Notes: generated by a model not told the origin, from the sequence alone. 64,000 nucleotides of DNA from Hyphomicrobiales bacterium (GCA_027488155.1 JAIYCE010000059.1:1-64000), one strand, 5' to 3'; shown: positions 1 to 8,580, numbered from the stretch's first letter. Translations and numbers: made by a program.

Positions 1-1255
1 AGATCTGAAGGGCCGCGCCGCAAAAGTGAAGGGCTCTGAGGAAATCGCCCAGGTCGGCACGATTTCCGCCAACGGCGATAAGGACATCGGCAAGTTCCTG
101 GCCGACGCGATGTCGAAGGTCGGCAACGAAGGCGTGATCACGGTTGAAGAAGCCAAGAGCCTCGAAACCGAAGTCGACATCGTCGAAGGCATGCAGTTCG
201 ACCGCGGCTATCTCTCGCCTTACTTCATCACCAACGCAGAAAAGATGATTGCGGACCTCGAAGATCCGTACATCCTCATCCACGAGAAGAAGCTCTCCTC
301 GCTCCAGCCGATGCTGCCGATCCTTGAAGCGGTTGTGCAGACGGGCAAGCCGCTCCTCATCATCGCTGAAGACGTCGAAGGCGAAGCGCTTGCTACGCTC
401 GTCGTCAACAAGCTGCGTGGCGGCCTCAAAATCGCTGCCGTGAAGGCTCCAGGCTTCGGCGACCGCCGCAAGGCAATGCTCGAAGACATCGCGATCCTCA
501 CCGGCGGCCAGATGATCGCCGAAGATCTCGGGATCAAGCTCGAAACCGTGACGCTCAACATGCTCGGCCGCGCCAAGAAGGTGCGTATCGAGAAGGAGAA
601 CACCACGATCATCGACGGCGCCGGCAAGAAGAAAGACATCGAAGGCCGCGTCAATCAGATCAAGGCGCAGATCGAAGAAACCACTTCGGACTACGACCGT
701 GAAAAGCTGCAAGAGCGTCTTGCGAAGCTCGCAGGCGGCGTCGCGGTGATCCGCGTCGGCGGCGCGACGGAAATCGAAGTGAAGGAAAAGAAGGACCGCG
801 TTGATGACGCGCTGAACGCCACCCGCGCTGCGGTGGAAGAAGGCATCGTCCCCGGCGGCGGCACCGCTCTTCTCCGCGCCAAGGGTGCGGTGGCGGCGCT
901 CAAGTCGACGAACCCGGACGTCCAGGCCGGCATCAACATCGTCCTCAAGGCGCTCGAAGCCCCGATCCGTCAGATCGTGGAAAACGCTGGCGTCGAAGGC
1001 TCGATCGTTGTCGGCAAGATCGCCGAGAACAAGTCGGAGACGTTCGGCTTCAACGCGCAGACCGAAGAATATGTCGACCTGATCAAGGCCGGTATCGTCG
1101 ATCCCGCAAAGGTCGTCCGTACGGCGCTGCAGGACGCGGCTTCGGTGGCTGGCCTCCTCATCACGACGGAAGCCATGGTTGCCGAACTGCCGAAGGACAA
1201 GCCTGCTATGCCCGCCGGCGGCGGCATGGGTGGCATGGGCGGCATGGATTTTTAA
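1..1255 (+). CDS. groEL: GroEL chaperonin (60 kDa), 5' truncated by window edge
   Basis: ATP-driven protein-folding chaperonin of the cytoplasm, working as a double heptameric ring with GroES. The frame is open from base 2 without a start codon, so only the C-terminal 417 residues of about 545 are here, covering the apical domain and the second parts of the intermediate and equatorial domains. Family landmarks include [10 protein letters not shown] near the C-terminal equatorial segment and the Gly-Met tail ending GGMGGMDF, typical of bacterial GroEL. The gene is followed at once by an intrinsic terminator. Oddity: 121 bp downstream the last six codons, the stop and the terminator appear again in diverged form. 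Family assignment is certain; groES would lie left of the window. Confidence 0.98.
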   Translation, partial: DLKGRAAKVKGSEEIAQVGTISANGDKDIGKFLADAMSKVGNEGVITVEEAKSLETEVDIVEGMQFDRGYLSPYFITNAEKMIADLEDPYILIHEKKLSSLQPMLPILEAVVQTGKPLLIIAEDVEGEALATLVVNKLRGGLKIAAVKAPGFGDRRKAMLEDIAILTGGQMIAEDLGIKLETVTLNMLGRAKKVRIEKENTTIIDGAGKKKDIEGRVNQIKAQIEETTSDYDREKLQERLAKLAGGVAVIRVGGATEIEVKEKKDRVDDALNATRAAVEEGIVPGGGTALLRAKGAVAALKSTNPDVQAGINIVLKALEAPIRQIVENAGVEGSIVVGKIAENKSETFGFNAQTEEYVDLIKAGIVDPAKVVRTALQDAASVAGLLITTEAMVAELPKDKPAMPAGGGMGGMGGMDF

Positions 1256-1281
1256 GGAAATCCAGCCTCTCTCGGACAAGA

Positions 1282-1308
1282 GGGCGCGGAGCAATCCGCG
1301 CCCTTTTT
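1282..1308 (+). terminator. groEL intrinsic terminator, copy 1
   Basis: Perfect 8-bp stem gggcgcgg/ccgcgccc with the loop agcaat, followed by five T. It starts 27 bases after the groEL stop codon. Confidence 0.9.
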
Positions 1309-1331
1309 CATGCCGCCCAAATCCAACAATG

Positions 1332-1357
1332 TTCAAGCCGGGCAGGCCCGGCTTGAA
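1332..1357. repeat. Perfect 12-bp inverted repeat between the two groEL terminators
   Basis: Arms ttcaagccgggc and gcccggcttgaa are separated by two bases. No T-run follows on either side, so it is not a classical terminator. It could be a REP-like palindrome or a by-product of the duplication around it; function unknown. Confidence 0.8.
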
Positions 1358-1358
1358 T

Positions 1359-1430
1359 GGCGGCATGAATTTCTAAGAAATCCAACCTCCCAAGAAACAG
1401 AAGGGCGCGGAGCAATCCGCGCCCTTTTTT
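1359..1430 (+). repeat. Degenerate duplicate of the groEL 3' end and terminator
   Basis: The bases around 1365-1376 read atgaatttctaa, matching the groEL end atggatttttaa at 1244-1255, and both are preceded by ggcggc or a close form. Start, stop and terminator stem of the copy are all offset by 121 bp from the original. Translated, the copy gives NGGMNF and stop. It holds no complete gene. It is either a tandem duplication or the tail left by loss of a second groEL copy. Confidence 0.85.
1403..1430 (+). terminator. Intrinsic terminator, copy 2
   Basis: The stem gggcgcgg/ccgcgccc and loop agcaat are identical to the first terminator, here followed by six T. It makes a tandem terminator pair behind groEL. 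Confidence 0.85.
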
Positions 1431-1499
1431 ACGGCTATTTCTCGACGCTATGAACCAAGGCGTCTAAGATTGGGCAGCAATTCAGAAGGGGTAGCAGAG

Positions 1500-1913
1500 A
1501 TGAAAGCCGCAGCACGCTGGGTATCGGGACGCTTGTTCGCAGGTGAAACAGGATCGGGCCATCGCGTGATGATGGATGGCTCACCAGAGCATGGCGGACG
1601 CAATCTTGGCGCGCGCCCGATGGAAATGCTCCTGCTCGGGATCGCCGGTTGCTCGGGCTTCGACGTAGTCATGATCTTGGAAAAGGGCCGTGTCGGACTC
1701 GTGACATGCGATGTGGAAGTGGAAGCCGAGCGTGCCAATGACGATCCGAAAGTCTTCACCCGCATTCACATGCATTATATCGTGAAGGGGGAAGGCTTAA
1801 CCGAGGACAAGGTGAAGCGCGCGGTAGAACTCTCAGCTGAAAAATATTGTTCAGCCTCGGTGATGCTCGGCAAGACCGCCACAATCACACATGATTGGGA
1901 AATACGCGCGTAA
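1500..1913 (+). CDS. OsmC/Ohr-family protein
   Basis: A small (137 aa) cytoplasmic protein of the OsmC/Ohr superfamily, whose studied members are thiol-dependent peroxidases for organic hydroperoxides. Visible family traits are the LLLGIAGCSGFDV helix carrying the first cysteine and KYCSASVMLG near the C-terminus carrying the second, the redox cysteine pair of the family. The fold order (N-terminal strands, long helix, VEVEAE strands, C-terminal helix and strand) fits the YhfA-like branch rather than Ohr. The start at 1500 is chosen because agaagggg lies 8 bases upstream; an in-frame GTG/ATG-type start at 1470 lacks this. The real substrate is unknown. Confidence 0.85.
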   Translation: MKAAARWVSGRLFAGETGSGHRVMMDGSPEHGGRNLGARPMEMLLLGIAGCSGFDVVMILEKGRVGLVTCDVEVEAERANDDPKVFTRIHMHYIVKGEGLTEDKVKRAVELSAEKYCSASVMLGKTATITHDWEIRA

Positions 1914-1953
1914 CAAAAAACTCAAAGACCACAGCCCAAATCGAAAGCTAGAC

Positions 1954-3654
1954 CTATTTTGTAGCCATCATTCTGGTAGCGGCCGGTCCAGTCTGATCAG
2001 TGAATATCTCCGCGGGATTACGCAGGATCGGAAAACGCATCTCGACCCGTGTGCCGCCATCAGACAGGAAAGTGACATTGCCTCGCATCTGGCTCGCCAA
2101 GGCTTGTATAAGCTTGATGCCCGTACCCGCATCTAGTTCATTGTCAAAGCCAATACCGTTATCGGCAACGATAACTTTCCACTCCTCCTCGGAAGCCGAA
2201 GCGATGATGGTGATGATACCCTGACGCCCGTCAGGGAATGCATGCTTGATGGCATTGGCAAGCGCCTCGCTTACAACAAGCCCCATCGATATTGCCGTAT
2301 TAAGGTCGAGCTCTCCTTCTCCTCGGGTTTCGATGATGATGCCGCGTTCACCAATGCCGTAGACATCACCCTCCAGCATCGCAAGGCGTTGCAGATAAGA
2401 ATGCACAGTGACTGCCGATGCCGCCTCTTGCTCGTAAATTGTTTGATGGACAAGGCCGATCGCGCGGATGCGTCGGGCAATCTCAGCGAATACGCTGCGG
2501 GCATGTGCATCATAGACATGATGCGATGAGAGACGCACCATTGAGGCAACAACTTGAAGATTATTCTTCACACGGTGATGAATCTCGCGCAATAAAACGG
2601 TCTTATCCTCGACAGATTGTTGCAACTTTTCCGTTAATGCCTCAAGCTTTTGTGTACGTTCACTCACACGCTGTTCGAGTATTGTATTGAACATGCGGAG
2701 GTCGTTTAGTGCTGTTTCTTCGCGATCGGCATAGCGCACAGCGATACCGGTTAATCCAAGAAGGGCGACGAAAGCCACAAGACCAACCATAGCATAATCG
2801 GCAAGATCCTGATTCCATTTGCGCGTGATCTGTTGACGATCAGTACCAACACGAATGAAAAGATCAGTTCCAGGAATCGCACGATGTGCCCAGATACGGG
2901 GCGTATTATCGATCGATTGATAGACTGCCATATCAAGGCGGCTTTTTTTGACGTTCGCCCAGATATCAGGCTCAACAAAACGCTCACGAAATTGAGGTAG
3001 CGGTGAGATATCGACGAGAAGACGGCCATCGTCCGCTATCAGCTGAAACAAAGAGCCATACTCTGCTGGTACAAGATTCGTGAAATAACTCGCTAACGCC
3101 TCAAGGTTGAAGGAAACCATCGCGATGCCATCCATCTTCCCAGAAGAATCAAGGATCGCTCGGCTCATGAGCATGATGGGTTCTCCGCTTGCCTGGCTTT
3201 GTAGCCCCACCGTGATAATCGGCCCACTCTCTCCGCTAAGATGTCGCTTGAAATAGCTACGCGCACTAATATTGATCGGGGGCGGATTGAGCATTGATGT
3301 CGTGACAACATCTCCGTTTGCATCGGCAATAGTCACTCGAAAAAGATAGGGTTTATCACGAATGAGATCGAGCAATTGTGGACTATGAGCGCTTGCACTC
3401 TGCGTATTGCGCATTTCAAGATCGACACGCTCTAGTGATATAATGGTACTCGCTATATCAAGAATATGGATCATCTGATTTTGCATCAGCTTGGCCATAT
3501 CACGTGTGACCTGCTCACCTTCCCGAAGCACGCGGCTACGACTTTGTAGAAGTGCGGCCGCTGCAACCGCCGAAATGGCAAAGATCACGGCCGCCATCAT
3601 TGCTAAAACGAAATGGCGTGGACGTGTCAGATTGATAATAATGTTGGATGCCAT
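1954..3654 (-). CDS. Membrane sensor histidine kinase, HisKA_2 family, with extracytoplasmic Cache-type domain
   Basis: A 566-aa orphan sensor kinase. Residues about 15-35 form a membrane helix, about 40-275 an extracytoplasmic sensor region that looks like a double-Cache domain, and about 285-310 a second membrane helix (YAMVGLVAFVALLGLTG). A short coiled coil then leads into the HisKA_2 dimerisation box with the phosphoacceptor in REIHHRVKNNLQV near residue 360. The HATPase domain shows NAIKHAF (N box), DNGIGF (G1) and GTGIKL (G2). Kinases of this class often act on the PhyR general stress pathway or on single-domain regulators in alphaproteobacteria, but no response regulator is next to it. 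The gene looks more AT-rich than its neighbours by eye. It converges with the OsmC gene. The ligand is unknown. Confidence 0.9.
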   Translation of the reverse strand: MASNIIINLTRPRHFVLAMMAAVIFAISAVAAAALLQSRSRVLREGEQVTRDMAKLMQNQMIHILDIASTIISLERVDLEMRNTQSASAHSPQLLDLIRDKPYLFRVTIADANGDVVTTSMLNPPPINISARSYFKRHLSGESGPIITVGLQSQASGEPIMLMSRAILDSSGKMDGIAMVSFNLEALASYFTNLVPAEYGSLFQLIADDGRLLVDISPLPQFRERFVEPDIWANVKKSRLDMAVYQSIDNTPRIWAHRAIPGTDLFIRVGTDRQQITRKWNQDLADYAMVGLVAFVALLGLTGIAVRYADREETALNDLRMFNTILEQRVSERTQKLEALTEKLQQSVEDKTVLLREIHHRVKNNLQVVASMVRLSSHHVYDAHARSVFAEIARRIRAIGLVHQTIYEQEAASAVTVHSYLQRLAMLEGDVYGIGERGIIIETRGEGELDLNTAISMGLVVSEALANAIKHAFPDGRQGIITIIASASEEEWKVIVADNGIGFDNELDAGTGIKLIQALASQMRGNVTFLSDGGTRVEMRFPILRNPAEIFTDQTGPAATRMMATK

Positions 3655-3759
3655 GCGTAACCCGAGCCGGAGGAGAGGCTATCCTAGAGCTAACGTTTCA
3701 ACTGTCCAATCAAAAGCCGCTCAGGTCATGCAGCGCAAATTGAGGCAGCGCACACAATC

Positions 3760-5169
3760 TCAAGCGGCCTCGTCTGCACTCATTTTTTTTAACCTGACAA
3801 CCGTAACAGTACATGGCGCTTGTGCTACGACCTGCGACGATACGCTGCCGAGATAACGCCTGACAGTCGAGGATCCGCGTGCGCCCAACACAATGTGATC
3901 GACGTTGTTATGCCGCGCATATTCGATCAGAGCAGCGGCGGCATCGACAGCTTCTAAGACATGATAGGAGACAACCTCTTCATGATTGACTAGAGGCCGC
4001 GCCCAGTCCTTTAACTCAATCAGACGCTGGACATAAGCATTGTGCCCTTCCGGCTGACTATCATCTTCGACCGATAGCAGAGCCGTTTTCAAAACAGTGA
4101 CGAAGGCTATCCGCGCATCGGGGTGCGTTGTGAGAATCAAGCCGGCCTGCATACGCAAAGTGGATGCCAGCTCATCAATACCATGGGCAAGATCGACAGC
4201 AATCATGACGATTGGCGCAGTATCGACAGGCGGTTTTTCAACTTTTAGCGGCCGATCGGCTGTCCGCGATTTGAAGAAGCGTGCAAGGCGTGCACCAATG
4301 CGATCACGCGTGGTCTTGTCCGCAAGATTTGTCAATTTGATTTGATCAGGATGCTGCAATGCGAAGCATAGTTGCGCCGCCGTCGGATAACGCTGAGCTG
4401 GGTCGACACTCAGGCAACGCAATATGATTTCCTGCAACCAAGGCGGACAATCAGGCCGCAGAGCGCGTGGTGGTGTAGGATCAGACCAAAGGCGTTGACG
4501 CAACCCGCCCTGCCCTTGTGGGTTGCCGAATGGCAATTCGCCGGTGAGCCATTCATATAAGATCACACCAATGGCAAAAATATCGCTGCGCGCATCAGTA
4601 CGTCGCCCAAGCACTTGTTCGGGCGCCATGTAAGGCGCCGATCCCATCGGGACATCCGATTCTTCCGCGAGAAGATCAGGCAGTTGCAAATGGCGTGAGA
4701 GCCCGAAATCAATGAAAACGATGTCGCCATTGGCACGGCGCATGAGATTAGAAGGCTTCAGATCAAGATGGATGACATGCTGGCGATGCAAGTCCTGCAA
4801 CGCTTTTGCAACCTTGATTCCTGTTGCGACACAATCGTCAATGGCCCATGCCCCCTGACGCTTGTCTGCAAGTGGCGCACCGTGAATCATCTCCATGGCA
4901 ATGTAGGGGAGACGATCAAATCCGCCGATTCCTACAAACCGCGGAACATGCGGGCCTGAGAGCCGGGGCATGATCATCTGTTCAACCTCGAAGCCAACGA
5001 TTGTCGAGGCATCTTCGCCATCGCCCAGAAAGGGTATCTTGATGACAAGCGTCTCATCCGTTCTGGTGTCTCGCGCGCGCCAGAGCGAACCCATTCCGCC
5101 TTGATGCAACCGCGATTCAAAGATGAAACCGTCAAGTTCCATTCCCTCGGCGGGACGTATCGCTGGCAT
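3760..5169 (-). CDS. Bifunctional Ser/Thr protein kinase - universal stress protein
   Basis: A 469-aa soluble fusion. Residues about 10-275 are a Hanks-type kinase: glycine loop HQGGMGSLWRA, ATP lysine in VIKIP, catalytic loop HLDLKPSN, DFG in FIDFGLSR and APE in YMAPEQ. All catalytic residues are present, but the arginine of the usual HRD is leucine, so it is a non-RD kinase. Residues about 320-460 form a UspA-like nucleotide-binding domain with the ending VLGARGSSTVRRYLGSVS, matching the G-x2-G-x9-G-S/T ATP motif. The start at 5169 has aaaggac upstream, and the stop of the metallophosphoesterase lies 2 bases before it. The pair is thus translationally coupled and may be a kinase and phosphatase working together, which is inference. 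Targets are unknown. Confidence 0.92.
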   Translation of the reverse strand: MPAIRPAEGMELDGFIFESRLHQGGMGSLWRARDTRTDETLVIKIPFLGDGEDASTIVGFEVEQMIMPRLSGPHVPRFVGIGGFDRLPYIAMEMIHGAPLADKRQGAWAIDDCVATGIKVAKALQDLHRQHVIHLDLKPSNLMRRANGDIVFIDFGLSRHLQLPDLLAEESDVPMGSAPYMAPEQVLGRRTDARSDIFAIGVILYEWLTGELPFGNPQGQGGLRQRLWSDPTPPRALRPDCPPWLQEIILRCLSVDPAQRYPTAAQLCFALQHPDQIKLTNLADKTTRDRIGARLARFFKSRTADRPLKVEKPPVDTAPIVMIAVDLAHGIDELASTLRMQAGLILTTHPDARIAFVTVLKTALLSVEDDSQPEGHNAYVQRLIELKDWARPLVNHEEVVSYHVLEAVDAAAALIEYARHNNVDHIVLGARGSSTVRRYLGSVSSQVVAQAPCTVTVVRLKKMSADEAA

Positions 5170-5171
5170 TC

Positions 5172-5912
5172 TCACTGTCCTTTCAGCAAGCGCTCGGCGA
5201 GAGAGGGCGGCAATCCCGCAGCTAGAATTTTTCGCGAAGCTGTTTCGCAATCATAAGGCACGCGCTGAAACGTGATTTCACGACATGCCGAATCGTACAG
5301 GACGTAACCGGAAGACCGGTTGCCATCCCGTGGCTGGCCTACAGCAGGCGCGATGACAAGCCATTGACGTGTCTCAATCAATGGAATGGTAACGCCGGCA
5401 ACAGGGACGAAAAGAGCGGCGGGTCTGTTCGGTGACATGTGGAATACCGCAGGCCGATGCGTGTGGCCGCAAAAGGTAAGCCGCTCAGTCGTGCGCCGCA
5501 TTGAGCGTTCGGCTTCTTGCGGGGTGCGGATGTAACCCCAGCCTTGCGGATTCCAGCCATTGGCATGAACGAACAGGACGCCAGGCTCCGTGCTTGAGAT
5601 GGGAAGTCCGGCCAACCACGTCTTCTCCGCGGTGCTCAGCCGGTCTCGCGTCCACGCAATCGCAGCTTGCGCCGTGGCATTCATATCATTGTCCAGCCCT
5701 GCGGCCGCTTCATCGTGATTGCCTTTAAGGACAATTGCGCCTGCGGCCTCGAGCTGGCGCACCGCATCGATGCAGAATTCGGGATCAGCGCCGTACCCGA
5801 CGATATCGCCCAACACAACGATACGCTCAGCCCCTGATGCCCGGATATGGCTTAGGACTGCCGTCAAAGCCTCACGGTTCGCGTGAATATCCGAGATGAC
5901 GGCAGTGAGCAC
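5172..5912 (-). CDS. Calcineurin-like metallophosphoesterase
   Basis: A 246-aa cytoplasmic phosphoesterase of the YfcE/PP-like calcineurin superfamily. Metal-binding motifs are all visible: SDIHAN close to the N-terminus, GDIVGYGAD, GNHDEA, VHANGW and GHTHRP. Family members cleave phosphomonoesters, phosphodiesters or phosphoproteins. I chose the GTG at 5912 because it begins right at LTAVISDIH, as family members do, and has a gagg element just upstream; an ATG at 5999 would add 29 residues without family support. The next gene is the Ser/Thr kinase-USP, starting 2 bases after this stop, so dephosphorylation of kinase substrates is a reasonable guess only. Confidence 0.85.
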   Translation of the reverse strand: MLTAVISDIHANREALTAVLSHIRASGAERIVVLGDIVGYGADPEFCIDAVRQLEAAGAIVLKGNHDEAAAGLDNDMNATAQAAIAWTRDRLSTAEKTWLAGLPISSTEPGVLFVHANGWNPQGWGYIRTPQEAERSMRRTTERLTFCGHTHRPAVFHMSPNRPAALFVPVAGVTIPLIETRQWLVIAPAVGQPRDGNRSSGYVLYDSACREITFQRVPYDCETASRKILAAGLPPSLAERLLKGQ

Positions 5913-6123
5913 GGAAGCCTCATGGAGCACGCAAAGGAAAGCTTTGAAAATGTGCCCCCTCTTCCATGCGGCGTCCAATCGACTTTCGTTTCCAGCCACG
6001 TTGATGCTGCAAAACGCGATAAATGTAACGAAGTGTTACTTTCGTAAACCAAGTACTGAAATCATGTAATCCCTTTGAAAACCACGCAAAACTACCCTTT
6101 GTAAGGTCAATAAATGGAGTTTA

Positions 6124-6184
6124 TCTCCCGGCAAGCAACATATGGACCTTCATCTCACAAGGAAGAAGGTTTAACCCCGGGAGA
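6124..6184 (+). promoter_or_regulatory. Inverted repeat that could mask the glycanase ribosome-binding site
   Basis: The 8-base arm tctcccgg (6124-6131) is the exact reverse complement of ccgggaga (6177-6184), which contains the Shine-Dalgarno sequence gggag of the gene starting at 6191. The 45-base spacer could form a long loop. Folding would block ribosome entry. Whether it acts in vivo is unknown. Confidence 0.5.
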
Positions 6185-6190
6185 AATACT

Positions 6191-7753
6191 ATGTCGACAA
6201 CTTACACAACGACAGCAATTGCCCCCCGCACAGGTATGACTTTGACTTTCGGGGATGAGTTTAACGGGAATACTTTGCCCGAGACCTATGGCTCTGGATG
6301 GAAGACAGTCTTCCCCGGCAATCTCCGTACATTGGGCAGCAATGGTGAATTGCAGCTCTATGTCGACAAGGGTTTCGTGAATGCGCTGGGTACGCAGCCC
6401 GGCTACTCACCTTTCTCAACGGGCGACGGCACGCTGACGATCACGGCAAAGCCGACCGGTGCGAATGCCGCCAATTTCAATAATTTCGCCTACACCTCAG
6501 GCATGATCAACACGCTGGATTCAGCGCAGTTCAAGTATGGCTATATCGAAGCCACAGCTCAGCTTCCTGCTGGCAAAGGGCTTTGGCCTGCTTTGTGGCT
6601 CCGGTCGGCCGATAGTTCGGTCAAGGCTGAAATCGACCTCATGGAAGTGTTGGGACAGAACACGAGCTTTCTTTACCAGACGGCACACACCAATGATGGC
6701 GGCATCATCAAGGCCACGCGGGCAAACGTCGGCGATATGTCGGCGAGCATGCACACTTACGGCGTCGACTGGCAGGAAGACCGCATCACCTTCTATTTCG
6801 ATGGCAGACAGATGAGCTCGGTTGCAACGCCCGAGAGCCTGAAGGTGCCGATGTACTTCATCGCCAATCTCGCAGTGGGTGGTTGGGCCGGCGCTCCGGA
6901 TGCCACAACAAAGTGGCCAGCCGAATACAAGATCGACTCGGTTCATGTCTGGCAGGACGCCGCCAATTTTATCGGCAAGACCGTTAAAGGCACGACGGCA
7001 AGCGAATTGCTGACGGGCAATGATGGAAACGACACGATCTTTGGCAATGGCGGCAATGACACCGTGCTCGCGTCAGCCGGTCAAGACAGAGTGTACACAG
7101 GCGGTGGCAATGATCGCATCAATGCAGGGCCTGGTCATGATTACCTCGACGGCGGTGCCGGTACAGACACAATGATTGGTGGCCTCGGCGACGATATCTT
7201 CATCGTCAATGTCGCAACGGACCAGATCATCGAATTCGCCAATCAAGGCTTTGATACGGTCCGAACCGCGCTTTCGGCATATTCGATTGGTGGCAACATC
7301 GAAGGTCTGACCCATCTCGGTGACACGGCCTTCAAGGGTGTGGGTAATCTGCTTAACAACCGTCTGGAAGGCGCGGGCGGCTCTGACACGCTCATCGGCG
7401 GCGCCGGTCATGATACGGTTTTTGGAAGAGCTGCAAGCGACCGTCTTGAAGGTGGCGTGGGCAATGACAAACTCTATGGCGGCACAGGCAACGACACGCT
7501 ACTCGGCGGTGACGGCAATGATCTCTTTGTCTTCAAAGCAGCCGACGGCGTTGGGTCCGATCTGATCCTCGACTTCAAAGTCGGCATCGATGAGATCGAT
7601 GCGCGCGAACTCGGCTTCACCTCGATTGAAGCTATCTTGGCGCATGCCGTCGCCAATGGGGCGAGCACAATCATCACCGCGGACAATGGTGCGGTCATTA
7701 CCCTTCAAAACGTCAATAAGGATGCTCTTACTGGGCATGACTTCGTTTTCTGA
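6191..7753 (+). CDS. Secreted GH16 beta-glycanase with RTX calcium-binding repeats
   Basis: A 520-aa endo-beta-glycanase probably acting on extracellular beta-1,3/1,4-linked polysaccharide. Residues about 15-255 form the GH16 jelly roll with the catalytic signature EIDLMEVLG (E-x-D-x-x-E). Residues about 265-465 hold two groups of RTX nonapeptides (such as GGNDTLLGG-like units GGTGNDTLL and GGDGNDLFV), which fold around calcium outside the cell. The C-terminus ends in a hydrophobic GHDFVF-like tail. There is no N-terminal signal peptide, as expected for type I secretion. The layout resembles rhizobial ExsH/PlyA glycanases that trim exopolysaccharide through PrsD-PrsE. No type I exporter is in the window, so it must be encoded elsewhere. 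The ribosome-binding site gggag lies 7 bases before the ATG. Confidence 0.92.
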   Translation: MSTTYTTTAIAPRTGMTLTFGDEFNGNTLPETYGSGWKTVFPGNLRTLGSNGELQLYVDKGFVNALGTQPGYSPFSTGDGTLTITAKPTGANAANFNNFAYTSGMINTLDSAQFKYGYIEATAQLPAGKGLWPALWLRSADSSVKAEIDLMEVLGQNTSFLYQTAHTNDGGIIKATRANVGDMSASMHTYGVDWQEDRITFYFDGRQMSSVATPESLKVPMYFIANLAVGGWAGAPDATTKWPAEYKIDSVHVWQDAANFIGKTVKGTTASELLTGNDGNDTIFGNGGNDTVLASAGQDRVYTGGGNDRINAGPGHDYLDGGAGTDTMIGGLGDDIFIVNVATDQIIEFANQGFDTVRTALSAYSIGGNIEGLTHLGDTAFKGVGNLLNNRLEGAGGSDTLIGGAGHDTVFGRAASDRLEGGVGNDKLYGGTGNDTLLGGDGNDLFVFKAADGVGSDLILDFKVGIDEIDARELGFTSIEAILAHAVANGASTIITADNGAVITLQNVNKDALTGHDFVF

Positions 7754-7805
7754 GCGATCTCTCCCCTCTCGCTCGGAAATCCCGCTCACTCCCGGCGGGA
7801 CCGTG

Positions 7806-7835
7806 AACCCCTGGGCCGTAAGGTCCGGGGGTTTC
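7806..7835 (+). terminator. Possible terminator after the GH16 gene
   Basis: Imperfect stem aacccctgg/tccgggggtt around the loop gccgtaagg, about 50 bases after the stop codon. The T-run is short (ttt), so the call is weak. Confidence 0.4.
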
Positions 7836-7846
7836 GGTTGATACCT

Positions 7847-8392
7847 TTATAGCGTCACAGACGATGTCGTGGTCAGCTTCAGAAGACCTTCCGATCCATC
7901 AAAGCGCTTAATCGATAAAGCGTCACCACTCAGCCCCTTGGACAGATCGATGGATTCGATATTCATCTGATCGAGCGTCTTGAACTCTCCGGTTTCAAAT
8001 TGACCGTTCTGATTATCGTCAGTCCAAACGCCAAATCTTTGAAATTGGCGATCGTTCACATCGAACACATCATCCCCGTTGGCATCGAAACTCTTCAACG
8101 CATCAAAGTTTGTTGTCGTATCGGGCGCGTCCTGCAGGAAAGCAAGCTCGCTTGCCGGATCGATAACACCGTCATCATCCCGATCGAACGCCAAGACCGG
8201 ACGATTGGGGCCTGTCGGATCTGGCGATCGACTGCCTTCACCAGTCGGATCATCGACGCCCGGCAGATTATCATCCTCTTGATCGGGGGCCTCGACTTTT
8301 CTTGCCAGAATTGAGAGGCGGCGCGCTTTACTTTTGCCGCCAAACCAGACCCTGAAAATTCCGCGGAACATTGGCTTACCAATCCATTTCAT
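7847..8392 (-). CDS. Small EF-hand-like calcium-binding protein
   Basis: About 181 aa, function not known. Three acidic EF-hand-like loops are visible: FDRDDDGVIDPASE near residue 70, FDANGDDVFDVNDRQF near 103 and WTDDNQNGQFETGEF near 123. After these comes TLDQMNIESIDLS. This series resembles a conserved block near the C-terminal part of very large RTX/calcium-binding surface proteins of alphaproteobacteria, here as a free-standing small gene. The N-terminus is basic (FRGIFRVWFGGKSKARR) with no clear signal peptide. Possible ATG starts lie at 8416, 8392 and 8371, and none has a strong ribosome-binding site. It converges with the RTX glycanase gene, so a shared role in calcium-dependent surface biology is possible but unproven. 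Confidence 0.65.
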   Translation of the reverse strand: MKWIGKPMFRGIFRVWFGGKSKARRLSILARKVEAPDQEDDNLPGVDDPTGEGSRSPDPTGPNRPVLAFDRDDDGVIDPASELAFLQDAPDTTTNFDALKSFDANGDDVFDVNDRQFQRFGVWTDDNQNGQFETGEFKTLDQMNIESIDLSKGLSGDALSIKRFDGSEGLLKLTTTSSVTL

Positions 8393-8530
8393 TCTGCAAT
8401 GGCATATATAAAACATGCAGAAGAGGACTTAGCGCAAGAGCATTGAGGGATTAGCGTAAAAAAAGTTTATGCCTTAGCTAAAATAAGATGGAGTGATTGT
8501 GCAGCAAAGTCTGATCACAATCTCCAATAG

Positions 8531-8556
8531 AAAAGGCGGCCCGAAGGCCGCCTTTT
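8531..8556. terminator. Terminator downstream of pnp, symmetric
   Basis: Stem aaaaggcggcc/ggccgcctttt with the loop cgaa. The A-run and T-run make it usable in both directions; it lies 25 bases past the pnp stop and upstream of the EF-hand gene. Confidence 0.85.
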
Positions 8557-8580
8557 GTATTTGCAACCAGAGCGAGAAAT

